Positions 42,865 to 52,717 of a stretch of 64,000 bases of DNA are shown here, piece by piece. The position numbers and the translations under genes were made by a program. This DNA is from Yersinia alsatica (GTDB lineage Bacteria > Pseudomonadota > Gammaproteobacteria > Enterobacterales > Enterobacteriaceae). The notes under the pieces are model-generated. The model was not told the origin of the DNA. It did not search any database and saw nothing but the letters and a program-made list of their open reading frames with translations. Position 1 is the stretch's first letter. Every line of letters begins with the position of its first letter. The stretch spans positions 62,001 through 126,000 of the forward strand of contig NZ_CABHWW010000005.1 in assembly GCF_902170305.1 (NCBI RefSeq), written 5' to 3'.

Positions 42865-44946
42865 ATGAAAGGCCGCCTGCTGGATGCCGTACCCCTCAGT
42901 ACACTTTCCGGTGTTGGCGCAAGTCAGGCTGGGAAACTGGCGAAAATGGGTCTGGAGACGATTCAAGACCTGTTGCTTCACCTGCCACTACGTTATGAGG
43001 ACCGCACCCGGCTCTATCGTATTGGTGATCTGCTGCCCGGCCTTTCAGTGACGGTTGAGGGCGAAGTCATTCGTTCCGACATTAGTTTTGGTCGGCGGCG
43101 GATGATGACCTGCCAAATCACCGACGGAAGCGGTGTCCTTACCCTGCGTTTTTTCAACTTCAATGCTGCAATGAAAAACAGCCTGTCTCCGGGCAAGCAT
43201 GTTATTGCCTATGGTGAAGCCAAACGGGGTAATACTGGGCCGGAAATCATTCACCCTGAATATCGGGTACATGGCGAGAATATTGGTGTTGAATTGCAGG
43301 AATCATTGACGCCAGTGTATCCCACCACTGAGGGGATTCGTCAGGCCACCCTGCGAAAACTTATCGATCAAGCGCTGGCAATGCTGGATTCCAGTGTTAT
43401 TGCTGAGTTATTACCGATAGAACTAAGCCGCTCTCTGATTAGCCTGCCAGAAGCTATTCATACCCTGCATCGCCCACCAGCTGACATTCAACTGGCCGAT
43501 TTAGAGCAAGGCAAGCACCCTGCCCAGCGGCGGTTGATCATGGAAGAGTTATTGGCCCATAACCTCAGCATGTTGGCGGTCAGAGCGGGAGCGCAAAGTT
43601 ATCGGGCGCTGCCGCTGCTGGCTGAAGAGCAACTTAAACCACGTTTTCTGGCGGCACTACCTTTCACGCCAACCCGTGCTCAACAGCGGGTGGTGGCGGA
43701 AATTGAGCAAGATATGACCCATAACTTCCCCATGATGCGGTTGATCCAAGGGGATGTGGGATCAGGGAAAACATTGGTTGCCGCACTGGCGGCCCTGCGT
43801 GCTATTGCCCATGGCAAGCAGGTTGCGCTAATGGCTCCCACTGAATTATTGGCCGAGCAACACGCGAATACTTTCCGTCAATGGCTTGAACCATTAGGTC
43901 TAGAGGTCGGCTGGCTGGCTGGGAAACAAAAAGGCAAAGCCCGGTTGGCACAACAAGAAGCGGTTGCCAGTGGCCAAGTTTCCATGGTTGTCGGCACCCA
44001 CGCCATGTTTCAGGAGCAAGTACAATTTTCTGGACTGGCGCTGGTGATTATTGATGAACAGCATCGCTTTGGTGTTCATCAGCGGCTCGCTTTATGGGAA
44101 AAGGGCGAGGAGCAAGGCTTCCATCCGCACCAGTTAATTATGACCGCGACGCCGATTCCACGAACTTTGGCGATGACCGCCTATGCTGACCTTGATACCT
44201 CGGTAATTGACGAACTGCCCCCAGGTAGAACCCCCGTCACGACAGTGGCAATTCCTGATACTCGCCGCAGCGATGTTATCCAGCGAGTCAAAAATGCCTG
44301 TTTGGAAGAGGGGCGACAAGCCTATTGGGTTTGCACCTTGATTGAAGAGTCTGAATTGTTGGAGGCTCAGGCCGCCGAAGTCACCTGCGAAGAATTAAAA
44401 ATTGCGCTGCCAGAAATCAAAGTTGGTTTGGTTCATGGGCGCATGAAAGGCCCAGAAAAACAGGCCGTTATGCAAGCCTTTAAACAGGGCGAATTGCAGT
44501 TATTGGTTGCCACCACAGTGATAGAGGTCGGGGTTGATGTCCCCAATGCCAGTCTGATGATCATCGATAACCCAGAGCGCCTGGGTTTAGCGCAATTACA
44601 CCAATTACGTGGCCGTGTTGGCCGCGGAGCTGTGGCTTCGCATTGTGTGCTGCTCTACAAAACGCCACTGAGCAAAACCGCCCAGATGCGCTTGCAAGTA
44701 TTACGTGATAGCAATGATGGCTTTGTTATTGCTCAGCGAGACTTGGAAATTCGTGGTCCTGGCGAATTATTGGGGACACGCCAGACAGGGAGCGCCGAGT
44801 TTAAAGTGGCTGATTTGCTGCGTGATCAGGCAATGATCCCTGAAGTACAGCGGGTCTCCCGCCACCTGCATCAGCAATATCCTGAACATGCTCGGGCATT
44901 AATAGAGCGCTGGCTACCTGAGCGAACGCGCTATACCAATGCTTAA
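42865..44946 (+). CDS. recG: ATP-dependent DNA helicase RecG
   Basis: 693 residues. N-terminal wedge/OB domain (about 1-200), then SF2 helicase motor: Walker A GDVGSGKTLVAAL, motif II DEQHRFG, motif III TATPIPRTLAM, and motif VI QLRGRVGRG. C-terminal TRG part includes ELLGTRQTGSAEF. It reverses stalled forks and processes Holliday junctions and R-loops. ATG directly follows the trmH stop. Confidence 0.98.
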   Translation: MKGRLLDAVPLSTLSGVGASQAGKLAKMGLETIQDLLLHLPLRYEDRTRLYRIGDLLPGLSVTVEGEVIRSDISFGRRRMMTCQITDGSGVLTLRFFNFNAAMKNSLSPGKHVIAYGEAKRGNTGPEIIHPEYRVHGENIGVELQESLTPVYPTTEGIRQATLRKLIDQALAMLDSSVIAELLPIELSRSLISLPEAIHTLHRPPADIQLADLEQGKHPAQRRLIMEELLAHNLSMLAVRAGAQSYRALPLLAEEQLKPRFLAALPFTPTRAQQRVVAEIEQDMTHNFPMMRLIQGDVGSGKTLVAALAALRAIAHGKQVALMAPTELLAEQHANTFRQWLEPLGLEVGWLAGKQKGKARLAQQEAVASGQVSMVVGTHAMFQEQVQFSGLALVIIDEQHRFGVHQRLALWEKGEEQGFHPHQLIMTATPIPRTLAMTAYADLDTSVIDELPPGRTPVTTVAIPDTRRSDVIQRVKNACLEEGRQAYWVCTLIEESELLEAQAAEVTCEELKIALPEIKVGLVHGRMKGPEKQAVMQAFKQGELQLLVATTVIEVGVDVPNASLMIIDNPERLGLAQLHQLRGRVGRGAVASHCVLLYKTPLSKTAQMRLQVLRDSNDGFVIAQRDLEIRGPGELLGTRQTGSAEFKVADLLRDQAMIPEVQRVSRHLHQQYPEHARALIERWLPERTRYTNA

Positions 44947-44966
44947 GTATTTATCTATTGATGTTG

Positions 44967-44996
44967 AGGGCTGGCCTATAAACCAGCCCTTAATTT
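44967..44996 (+). terminator. Terminator after recG
   Basis: Stem AGGGCTGG/CCAGCCCT with an 8-base loop then TTAATTT, in the convergent recG/gltS gap. Confidence 0.65.
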
Positions 44997-44999
44997 CAA

Positions 45000-46214
45000 T
45001 TACCCTGCGACTGCAGGGAAGATTGGCAGCAACAGATAAAGCTTAATGACGATCACGTTGACGATATCAATGAAGAACGCGCCAACCATAGGTACTACCA
45101 AGAAGGCTAAATGTGACGGGCCAAAACGGTCAGTAATCGCCTGCATATTCGCAATAGCGGTCGGCGTCGCACCTAAACCAAAGCCACAGTGCCCTGCCGC
45201 CAGTACTGCCGCATCATAGTTTTTGCCCATCACCCGGTAAGTGACAAAAATAGCGTACAGCGCCATCGCCAATGCCTGGACCGACAGAATAACCAACATT
45301 GGTAATGCCAGCGATGCCAACTCCCACAGTTTCAGGCTCATCAGGGCCATCGCCAGGAACAATGACAAACTGACGTTACCCAATACTGATACTGCGCGAT
45401 CAAAGACTTTGTAGAAACCTATCGCCGACAGTGTATTACTGAGGATAACCCCGATGAATAACACACACACAAAGGTCGGCAGTTCAAACATTGTGCCCTG
45501 CAGCCAACCCGAAATAACTTGGCCCGCCATCAGGCAAATAGCAATCATGGCGATGGTTTCGACCAAGACCAATGAAGTAATCATACGGCCGGCAGAGGGC
45601 TTTTCAAAAGCGGAAGGCACTTCGCTGTCCTCTGGCGTACCGTCTGGCGTGGAAGAGTGCTTGACCAGATAACGAGCGACTGGCCCGCCAATCAACCCAC
45701 CCAGTACTAAGCCAAAGGTCGCACAGGCCATGGCAACTTCAGTTGCATTTTCAAAGCCATAGCGCTCAACAAATACTTTACTCCATGCAGCGCCAGTACC
45801 GTGCCCACCAGAGAGCGTGATAGAGCCCGCGAGTAGTCCCATCAATGGGTCTAGCCCCATTAATTTCGCGAGCGCAATGCCAATCGCGTTCTGCACCAGT
45901 AGCAAACCGACGACGACAAACACGAAAACACTCAGAGCCTTGCCACCAGCACGTAAACTGGCCAAATTGGCATTCAGACCGATAGTGGCAAAGAATGCCA
46001 TCATCAACGGGTCTTTTAGTGACATATCAAAACTGATTTCCCAACCAAGGGTCTTTTGCATCAGTAGCAACATCAAAGCCACCAATAACCCACCAGCTAC
46101 AGGCTCAGGTATGGTGTACTTTTTGAGAAAAGGGACAGTTTTTACCAGCTTTCGGCCTAACAATAAAACCAGACAGGCCGCGACTAGCGTGCCATAGGTA
46201 TCGAGATGAAACAT
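45000..46214 (-). CDS. gltS: Sodium/glutamate symporter
   Basis: 404 residues from the ATG beginning MFHLDTYGTLVAACLVLLLG, matching the E. coli N-terminus; the frame is open 23 codons further. Inverted-repeat membrane protein with the two GSITLSGGHGTGAAW and AGHCGFGLGATPTAIANMQ re-entrant loops that define the family. Imports L- and D-glutamate with sodium. Divergent from xanP. Confidence 0.97.
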   Translation of the reverse strand: MFHLDTYGTLVAACLVLLLGRKLVKTVPFLKKYTIPEPVAGGLLVALMLLLMQKTLGWEISFDMSLKDPLMMAFFATIGLNANLASLRAGGKALSVFVFVVVGLLLVQNAIGIALAKLMGLDPLMGLLAGSITLSGGHGTGAAWSKVFVERYGFENATEVAMACATFGLVLGGLIGGPVARYLVKHSSTPDGTPEDSEVPSAFEKPSAGRMITSLVLVETIAMIAICLMAGQVISGWLQGTMFELPTFVCVLFIGVILSNTLSAIGFYKVFDRAVSVLGNVSLSLFLAMALMSLKLWELASLALPMLVILSVQALAMALYAIFVTYRVMGKNYDAAVLAAGHCGFGLGATPTAIANMQAITDRFGPSHLAFLVVPMVGAFFIDIVNVIVIKLYLLLPIFPAVAG

Positions 46215-46452
46215 CTTGGTACTCCATGCGATTAAAATATCGAGTAAAAATATGACGTTAGACATTTCCTTAATAAACGCCAAAGCAGTTAGAGGGGGAT
46301 TAGAAAAAAAAATGCCGCTAATTACAAGGTTAGTGATAGAAAAACATGAATGAGCGCCCGATAAGAATATTTAAAAAAATACGGCGCAACCGATTGCTTT
46401 TGTGAAGCGGATCATTAAAATGCCCTCTTTGCCGATCCGGGAATGCCACTCC

Positions 46453-47838
46453 ATGTCTACGCAATCCGCCGAACTTGATGCCCCACAGCAGGCAACAACT
46501 CGCCCCAGCGAACTCATTTATCGTTTAGAAGACCGCCCACCCATCGCCCAAACACTATTTGCTGCATGCCAACACTTACTGGCCATGTTTGTTGCGGTAA
46601 TAACCCCTGGCCTGTTGATTTGTCAGGCACTGGGATTACCGGCGGAAGATACCCAACGCATTATTAGCATGTCGCTGTTTGCATCTGGTTTGGCATCACT
46701 GCTGCAAATTAAAACGTGGGGGCCGGTCGGCTCCGGCCTGTTATCAATTCAGGGCACCAGTTTTAACTTTGTTTCTCCACTGATTATGGGTGGACTGGCG
46801 CTGAAGAATGGTGGGGCGGATATCCCTACCATGATGGCGGCACTGTTCGGTACCTTGATGGTTGCATCCTGTACTGAAATCATACTTTCCCGCTTCCTAC
46901 ATCTGGCGCGCCGCATTATCACACCACTGGTGTCCGGTATTGTGGTGATGATTATCGGGCTATCATTGATTCAGGTTGGGCTGACATCTATTGGCGGTGG
47001 TTATGGCGCAATGAGCGACCATACCTTTGGCTCACCGAAAAACCTGTTATTAGCCGGTTCAGTACTGTTGGTTATTATTTTACTCAACCGCCAGCGCAAC
47101 CCCTATCTGCGCGTCGCGTCTTTGGTTATCGCCATGGCTGTGGGTTACTTGCTGGCTTGGACGCTCGGCATGCTGCCGGAAAGCCGCCCAGTCGTCGATA
47201 CCGCCCTGATTACTATTCCAACGCCGCTTTACTATGGTTTGTCTTTTGACTGGAATCTGCTGGTGCCGTTGATGCTTATCTTTATGGTCACTTCGCTTGA
47301 AACCATTGGCGATATCACGGCAACTTCAGATGTATCAGAACAGCCCGTTCATGGCCCACTGTACATGAAACGCCTAAAGGGCGGCGTGTTGGCGAATGGC
47401 TTGAACTCAATGTTATCAGCGGTGTTCAACACCTTCCCTAACTCTTGTTTCGGTCAGAACAATGGCGTAATCCAGTTGACCGGAGTTGCCAGCCGTTATG
47501 TCGGTTTTGTTGTGGCGCTGATGCTAATTGTTCTGGGTCTGTTCCCAGCGGTGGCTGGATTCGTGCAACACATCCCTGAACCGGTTCTAGGTGGGGCAAC
47601 CCTCGTGATGTTCGGCACCATTGCTGCCTCCGGCGTGCGTATCGTGTCACGTGAAACTCTCAATCGCCGCGCAATTATGATTATGGCTTTATCATTGGCA
47701 GTCGGCATGGGTGTGGCGCAGCAGCCATTGATTCTGCAATTTGCACCTGATTGGGTGAAAACGTTACTTTCTTCTGGGATTGCAGCCGGTGGTATTACAG
47801 CCATCGTACTTAACCTCCTCTTCCCACAAGAAAAATAA
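46453..47838 (+). CDS. xanP: Xanthine permease XanP
   Basis: NCS2/NAT family proton symporter for xanthine. 461 residues from the ATG that matches E. coli XanP; in-frame ATGs at 46402 and 46420 lie upstream. Motifs: [27 protein letters not shown], and the NAT signature [15 protein letters not shown]. Divergent from gltS with a 238-bp shared promoter region. Confidence 0.96.
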   Translation: MSTQSAELDAPQQATTRPSELIYRLEDRPPIAQTLFAACQHLLAMFVAVITPGLLICQALGLPAEDTQRIISMSLFASGLASLLQIKTWGPVGSGLLSIQGTSFNFVSPLIMGGLALKNGGADIPTMMAALFGTLMVASCTEIILSRFLHLARRIITPLVSGIVVMIIGLSLIQVGLTSIGGGYGAMSDHTFGSPKNLLLAGSVLLVIILLNRQRNPYLRVASLVIAMAVGYLLAWTLGMLPESRPVVDTALITIPTPLYYGLSFDWNLLVPLMLIFMVTSLETIGDITATSDVSEQPVHGPLYMKRLKGGVLANGLNSMLSAVFNTFPNSCFGQNNGVIQLTGVASRYVGFVVALMLIVLGLFPAVAGFVQHIPEPVLGGATLVMFGTIAASGVRIVSRETLNRRAIMIMALSLAVGMGVAQQPLILQFAPDWVKTLLSSGIAAGGITAIVLNLLFPQEK

Positions 47839-47858
47839 TCTTTTCGCTAACACGTCAC

Positions 47859-47897
47859 AAAAATGGCCGGTCGTAAACGATACCGGCCATTTTTTTA
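47859..47897 (+). terminator. Terminator after xanP
   Basis: Stem AAAAATGGCCGGT/ACCGGCCATTTTT with a short loop and following T-run, 20 bases past the stop. Confidence 0.88.
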
Positions 47898-47984
47898 TGC
47901 TCCGATAACTGATTGTCTATTGAGCTAAGGGACAATTTGCGGCATAAACAGGGTTCCGTATACCGATAGGCGTGGAAAAACCGG

Positions 47985-49694
47985 ATGAAATTTCTCGGGA
48001 AAGTGCTGCTAACGTTATTATTGCTGCTGGTGCTGTCTGTAGTGCTGTGCTACGTATTGCTTCAGACCAGTTGGGCTGCCGGCTGGTTAAGCCGTTGGGT
48101 CAGTGATAACAGCGAATATCGCCTCTCTCTGGGGAAAATAGATCACTCATGGTCACAGCCCGGGCAAATCAGCTTTACTGATGTCACTCTGGGCCGCGCC
48201 AATCAGCCGCCATTTCTTATCGCCCAGCAGGCGCTGTTTGGTCTAAGTTGGCGGCAACTGACAGAGCCGCGCCATCTTCTCAGCCTAACGCTGCAAAATG
48301 GTAACTTAACCCTCAACAACAGCACTTCGCCATTACCTTTGCAGGCCGATACCTTACAGCTAACCAATATGGCGCTGAATACGACGATTGAGCCCAAAAG
48401 TACCGCGGGTCAGTGGAAAGTTACCGGTCAGCAAGTCAATGGTGGCTTGGTCCCTTGGCAGCCATTGCCGGGCAATAGTCTGGGTGAAAATGCCCAATTT
48501 CAGTTTAGTGCAGGTTCGTTGACCATTAATGGCATCACTGCCCAGAAACTTTATCTGCAAGGCTCAATACAGAAAAATGCACTGACGCTGAATAATTTCG
48601 GTGCTGATATCGCGCAAGGTGAACTCACGGGTAATGCCAGTCAATCCGCTGACGGCAGTTGGTTAGTTGACCGCATGCGCTTGAGTAATATTCGCCTGCA
48701 AACACCAGCAACACTAGAAGATGTCTGGAATACCTTTTTGCAGCTTCCCCCTATTACATTGAAACGCTTTGATTTAATTGATGCGCGTGTTGAAGGGAAA
48801 AACTGGGCCTTTAATGATTTAGATCTGACACTAAGAAATATCACGTTTAAGCAAGGTGACTGGCAAAGTGATGACGGGGAATTGTCCTTCAATGCTGGCG
48901 ATATTATTAAAGGTAATATTCATCTTATCGATCCGATCGCGACATTCACCTTATCGCCCACAGGCGTTGCCATTAGCCAGTTTTCAACTCGTTGGCAAGA
49001 TGGCCTATTAAGAACTCAAGGCAACTGGGCGCGCGATACTGGTCGTTTACAACTGGATGAGCTGACTCTGGTGGCGCTGGTTTATACCTTACCTGCCGAT
49101 TGGAAACAGCAATGGCAACAAACACTGCCTCACTGGTTGTCAGAAGTGTATGTCGGCAAGTTAAATGCGAACCGCAACTTGCTGATTGATATTAGCCCAG
49201 ACTTTCCATTCCAGATTACGTCGCTGGATGCCGCAGGGACTAACTTACTGCTGGCAAAAAATCATCAGTGGGGAGTGTGGTCTGGCTCATTAATGTTGAA
49301 TGCCGGTAATGCGACCTTTAATAAAAATGATGTTCGTCGCCCATCGCTCGCTCTGAGTGCTAATGAGCAACAAATTACATTTAGTGATTTAAGTGCTTTT
49401 ACTAAAGAGGGGTTATTGGAGGCCACCGCCAGCATTGACCAAACACCCGCTCGGGCCTTATCTCTGGCTCTGACCGGCCGCTCTGTTGATCTCAATCTCT
49501 TACAAAACTGGGGCTGGCCAGCATTACCCTTGCAAGGATTGGGTAACCTGAAATTACAGATAAAAGGCAGCCTGGCAGCAGATACCGCATTAAAATCTAC
49601 CGTTAGCGGCTCTCTGCAAGCAACTGACAGCCACGGGCAGCAAGTTAACCAAACTATGCAGCATGGTGAGGTGCACGGCGTTACGGGGCAATAA
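47985..49694 (+). CDS. yicH: AsmA-family protein YicH
   Basis: 569 residues, equal to E. coli YicH. One N-terminal membrane helix (about 7-29) followed by a beta-rich periplasmic region with an AsmA-like opening (RWVSDNSEYRLSLGKIDHSW) and repetitive short beta segments. AsmA-like proteins are implicated in inter-membrane phospholipid traffic; a role for YicH itself is inferred. Confidence 0.92.
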   Translation: MKFLGKVLLTLLLLLVLSVVLCYVLLQTSWAAGWLSRWVSDNSEYRLSLGKIDHSWSQPGQISFTDVTLGRANQPPFLIAQQALFGLSWRQLTEPRHLLSLTLQNGNLTLNNSTSPLPLQADTLQLTNMALNTTIEPKSTAGQWKVTGQQVNGGLVPWQPLPGNSLGENAQFQFSAGSLTINGITAQKLYLQGSIQKNALTLNNFGADIAQGELTGNASQSADGSWLVDRMRLSNIRLQTPATLEDVWNTFLQLPPITLKRFDLIDARVEGKNWAFNDLDLTLRNITFKQGDWQSDDGELSFNAGDIIKGNIHLIDPIATFTLSPTGVAISQFSTRWQDGLLRTQGNWARDTGRLQLDELTLVALVYTLPADWKQQWQQTLPHWLSEVYVGKLNANRNLLIDISPDFPFQITSLDAAGTNLLLAKNHQWGVWSGSLMLNAGNATFNKNDVRRPSLALSANEQQITFSDLSAFTKEGLLEATASIDQTPARALSLALTGRSVDLNLLQNWGWPALPLQGLGNLKLQIKGSLAADTALKSTVSGSLQATDSHGQQVNQTMQHGEVHGVTGQ

Positions 49695-49748
49695 AGAGGC
49701 TTACAGAGTCTCTGTTTGACTGATTTCTACATTGGATTGAATAAAGCC

Positions 49749-49780
49749 GCCGATTACGGGAAATAGCGAACGTAATCGGC
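49749..49780. terminator. Hairpin between yicH and the LuxR island
   Basis: Perfect 10-bp arms GCCGATTACG and CGTAATCGGC with a 12-base loop in a convergent gap. Little T-run on either strand, so terminator function is moderate. Confidence 0.5.
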
Positions 49781-49790
49781 ATAAAAGATT

Positions 49791-50477
49791 CTACATAAGT
49801 GGAAAAGACCCTGAGTATTCAAAGAAGCTTTGAGGAACATAGTTATCGATTTTGTTTTCATAGCAATACTCTACGGCTTGCCGCCTGTTCGTCACGCCAG
49901 CTTTACTGTAGATCTTTTGGATAACATTGTTCACAGTCCCCAATGATAATTGGAGCCTTTTAGCAATCTCACCGCTTGAAAATGCATGCAAAATATAAAA
50001 AAGCACCTCCCACTCTCTTTTGGTAAATAAATCAGATGGTGGAGTAAACATGAGGGATGTGGGAACTTTTATTTTATTTAAACGAGATAATATTGTCTCT
50101 GTCACAGGGCTACCATGCCAAATAACGCCTTGACATACACCGTTTTCATCTATTAATGGAAATTTATCACAGAAATAAGGTGTGAAATATGAAACTCCAT
50201 CATATAACTGTATATCAACGGATGTGACGCGATCTTGCAGTAACACTACTTTACTATCTTGCCTCTGAAATTCCTCCTGAAATTCAGCCGCAGGTGTGGG
50301 GACTTCACCATCGAGTCTCCCCTCTAAATTATATTTATCTGATAAATTAAATAATTTATTCACTCGGAGATTCGCATAAACAAATCTTGATTGACGATCT
50401 TTTACAGCCCAAGGCTCTGAACTACGCTCCCAAAATGGTATTAATAATCTTAGTGATTTGAATAGTGTTTTATCCAT
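49791..50477 (-). CDS. PAS-LuxR transcriptional regulator, paralogue 1
   Basis: 228 residues from the ATG at 50477 (GAGG eight bases upstream; an ATG two codons earlier is too close to it). N-terminal PAS-like fold (about 10-140) opening ERSSEPWAVKDRQSRFVYAN, the hinge IKVPTSLMFTPPSDLFTKREWEVLFYILHAF, then a LuxR HTH (GEIAKRLQLSLGTVNNVIQKIY). The C-terminus ends FFEYSGSFPLM, shared with the two neighbours. Third and last of a tandem set; the most diverged at the 3' end. Ligand and targets unknown. Confidence 0.85.
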   Translation of the reverse strand: MDKTLFKSLRLLIPFWERSSEPWAVKDRQSRFVYANLRVNKLFNLSDKYNLEGRLDGEVPTPAAEFQEEFQRQDSKVVLLQDRVTSVDIQLYDGVSYFTPYFCDKFPLIDENGVCQGVIWHGSPVTETILSRLNKIKVPTSLMFTPPSDLFTKREWEVLFYILHAFSSGEIAKRLQLSLGTVNNVIQKIYSKAGVTNRRQAVEYCYENKIDNYVPQSFFEYSGSFPLM

Positions 50478-50511
50478 CACCATTTCCTCTTTATTTTAAT
50501 TAATCCTTATC

Positions 50512-51198
50512 TTACATCAGTGGAAAAGACCCAGAATAGTCAAAGAAACTCTGTGGTACATAATTATGGATCTTGTTTTCATAGCAATATTCTATAACCT
50601 GTTTTTTGCTGGTAACACCAGATTTTCTATATATATTCTGGATGACATTATTCACCGTTCGTCGTGATAGATGAAGTTTTTCAGCAATTTCATTACTTGA
50701 AAATGCATGTAAAATATAAAATAGTATCTCCCACTCTCTTTTGGTGAACAAATCAGATGGTGGGGTGAAAATCAGTGATGTTGGCACTTTTATTTTATTC
50801 AAATGCGTCAATATTATATCGTCTACTGGTCTAACATGAAAAATCGTACCTTGAGATATACCCTCTTCATCTATTAATGGATATTTGTCACAAAAGTTGG
50901 GTTTAAAATATGAAAGGCCGTCCCACTCATGTATCTCAACGGATGTGATACGATCCTGTAATAATTCAACTTTACGGTCGTGTTCCTGAAACTCCACCTC
51001 AAATTCAGATATTGGTGTAGGAAGCTCACCATCTGAGCGTCCCTCGACATTATATTTATCAGGCAAGTCTAGCAGTTTATTGAATCTATTATTAGCATAG
51101 ATAAACTTTGATTTATTATCTTTTATCCCCCAAGGTTCAGAGCTATGCTCCCAAAATCGTATTAATACATCAAATGAATCTATAGTTATTTTTCCCAT
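50512..51198 (-). CDS. PAS-LuxR transcriptional regulator, paralogue 2
   Basis: 228 residues in register with its neighbours (an ATG one codon upstream is possible). Same plan: PAS opening EHSSEPWGIKDNKSKFIYAN, hinge KIKVPTSLIFTPPSDLFTK, HTH NEIAEKLHLSRRTVNNVIQ, and the terminal FFDYSGSFPLM. Its last 51 bases, stop included, are identical to those of paralogue 3. Middle gene of the island. DNA target unknown. Confidence 0.85.
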   Translation of the reverse strand: MGKITIDSFDVLIRFWEHSSEPWGIKDNKSKFIYANNRFNKLLDLPDKYNVEGRSDGELPTPISEFEVEFQEHDRKVELLQDRITSVEIHEWDGLSYFKPNFCDKYPLIDEEGISQGTIFHVRPVDDIILTHLNKIKVPTSLIFTPPSDLFTKREWEILFYILHAFSSNEIAEKLHLSRRTVNNVIQNIYRKSGVTSKKQVIEYCYENKIHNYVPQSFFDYSGSFPLM

Positions 51199-51233
51199 CA
51201 TGACGTCCCTTTAAAGTTTACTATTCTTTACGA

Positions 51234-51920
51234 TTACATCAGTGGAAAAGACCCAGAATAGTCAAAGAAACTCTGTGGTACATAGTTATTAATTTTTTTC
51301 TCATAACAATATTCCACGATCTGGCGTTTACTGGTAACTCCAGCTTTACTATATATTTTTTGAGTAATATTACAGACAGTTCGTGATGAAAGATGAAGTT
51401 TCTTAGCAATCTCACTACTTGAGAATGAATGCAAAATATAAAATAGTACTTCCCACTCCCTTTTAGAAAATGACTCAGATGGCGGAGTGAATATCAATGA
51501 TGTTGGCACTTTTATTTTATTTAAATGGGTTAATATTATATCTTGCACTGGTCTGGCATGAAAAATAAGCCCTTGTGCTACGCCATCTTCATCTATTAAT
51601 GGGTATTTATCGCAAAAGTAAGGTTGAAAATAAGAACGTCGTTCAAAGGCATGTATTTCAACCGTTGTGGCTCGCTCTTGTGACAGTATCGCCTGCCGAT
51701 CATGTTCTTGAAACTCAGCCTGAAACTCCGCGGTAGGAGCCGGAAGTTCCCCATCGAATCGCCCTTCTACATTATATTTATCCGGCAAACCTAGTAACTC
51801 ACCAAATCTATCGTTTGCGTAGATAAATATTGATTTGTTATCTTTTACCCCCCAAGCTTCGGAGCTATTTTCCCAAAAGGGGATTAACATTTTAAATGAG
51901 TCTAACAGTGGTTTTTCCAT
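51234..51920 (-). CDS. PAS-LuxR transcriptional regulator, paralogue 3
   Basis: 228 residues with GGAGGG seven bases before the ATG, the best ribosome site of the three. PAS part opens ENSSEAWGVKDNKSIFIYAN; HTH reads SEIAKKLHLSSRTVCNITQKIY, where the recognition helix differs from its neighbours (CNIT instead of NNVI). The C-terminus is FFDYSGSFPLM. It follows the Ner-like gene by 18 bases, so the four genes probably form one transcript. Confidence 0.85.
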   Translation of the reverse strand: MEKPLLDSFKMLIPFWENSSEAWGVKDNKSIFIYANDRFGELLGLPDKYNVEGRFDGELPAPTAEFQAEFQEHDRQAILSQERATTVEIHAFERRSYFQPYFCDKYPLIDEDGVAQGLIFHARPVQDIILTHLNKIKVPTSLIFTPPSESFSKREWEVLFYILHSFSSSEIAKKLHLSSRTVCNITQKIYSKAGVTSKRQIVEYCYEKKINNYVPQSFFDYSGSFPLM

Positions 51921-51938
51921 TATGTTTCCCTCCTGGAT

Positions 51939-52184
51939 TTAGTTTTTCCTTATCCTTCTAATTATGGTACATCCGCTATAATCTATAAATCTGCTGGGCC
52001 ATATCTCTTGAGGGGATATCCCAATAGCTTGCGCAATAATCATTTCTCCTTTTGGCCACGGACGGGTCAGTGCATTAGATAACGTTCCAGGTGAAAGCCC
52101 GCTTTCTCTTGATAAAGCAGAAAGAGAACCTTTTTTCTTCCTTATTTCAGCCAAAATCTCTTGTCTATGCCAGTCTTTGTTCAT
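51939..52184 (-). CDS. Ner/Nlp-family HTH regulator
   Basis: 81 residues: DWHRQEILAEIRKKKGSLSALS, then SGLSPGTLSNALTRPWPKGE and IIAQAIGISPQEIWPSRF, the pattern of phage Mu Ner and the enteric Nlp/SfsB proteins. The tail after the domain (IDYSGCTIIRRIRKN) is shorter than in Nlp. GGAG precedes the ATG. First gene of the island; it could repress the island promoter as Ner does in phage, an inference. Confidence 0.85.
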   Translation of the reverse strand: MNKDWHRQEILAEIRKKKGSLSALSRESGLSPGTLSNALTRPWPKGEMIIAQAIGISPQEIWPSRFIDYSGCTIIRRIRKN

Positions 52185-52717
52185 CTTATTTACTCCTATG
52201 CCTTATAATAGCAATTAATATAATAATCATTAGGTTTTAATAATTAACATCGAGCCGCAATTAACAACGAACATTGCATCATTAAATAACGAACCCACTC
52301 TTACGTCTAGTGTATTATTTACTCTATTTACTCTTTAGACTGTTGTATATGTTATTTTAAAAAGATTAATTGAAAACTTCCCTTATAAAATTAAATAGTG
52401 GAGTTCTTATTGCACGGAAGTTTAAGAAATAAAAAATATCGATTTATTAAACTGTATTCTAATGAAAAACGCGTGGATTCTATGATAGCTATTCTGTTGT
52501 ATAGTCAAAAATTCCCCGTTGTTATGCCCCATTTTATAAAAAATTGCTCGAGTATATTTCTCAATGATTTCGTATTTTTTATTTAGTCTAATACGGAAAA
52601 TAAATATTAGGCTGATATTATACTCAGAGCCCAGACAGAACTCTGTTTAATAGTACAGTGACAGATGGGAACTAAATACCCGCTTATCTGTTATCAGTAA
52701 ACGGGCTTGTATAAAAA
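52185..52717. other. 533-bp AT-rich gap upstream of the Ner-LuxR island
   Basis: Strongly AT-rich. Near the Ner gene it has AATTAACA twice (52242-52249 and 52259-52266, 17 bases apart) and a further AATTAA at 52213, candidate operator repeats. A 62-codon GTG-start frame at 52398-52586 lacks a ribosome site and resembles nothing I know. Otherwise empty. Confidence 0.5.

Noticed and set aside
52398-52586. 62-codon GTG-start frame in the AT-rich gap before fabY
   Set aside because: No ribosome site, AT-driven composition, no recognisable domain.
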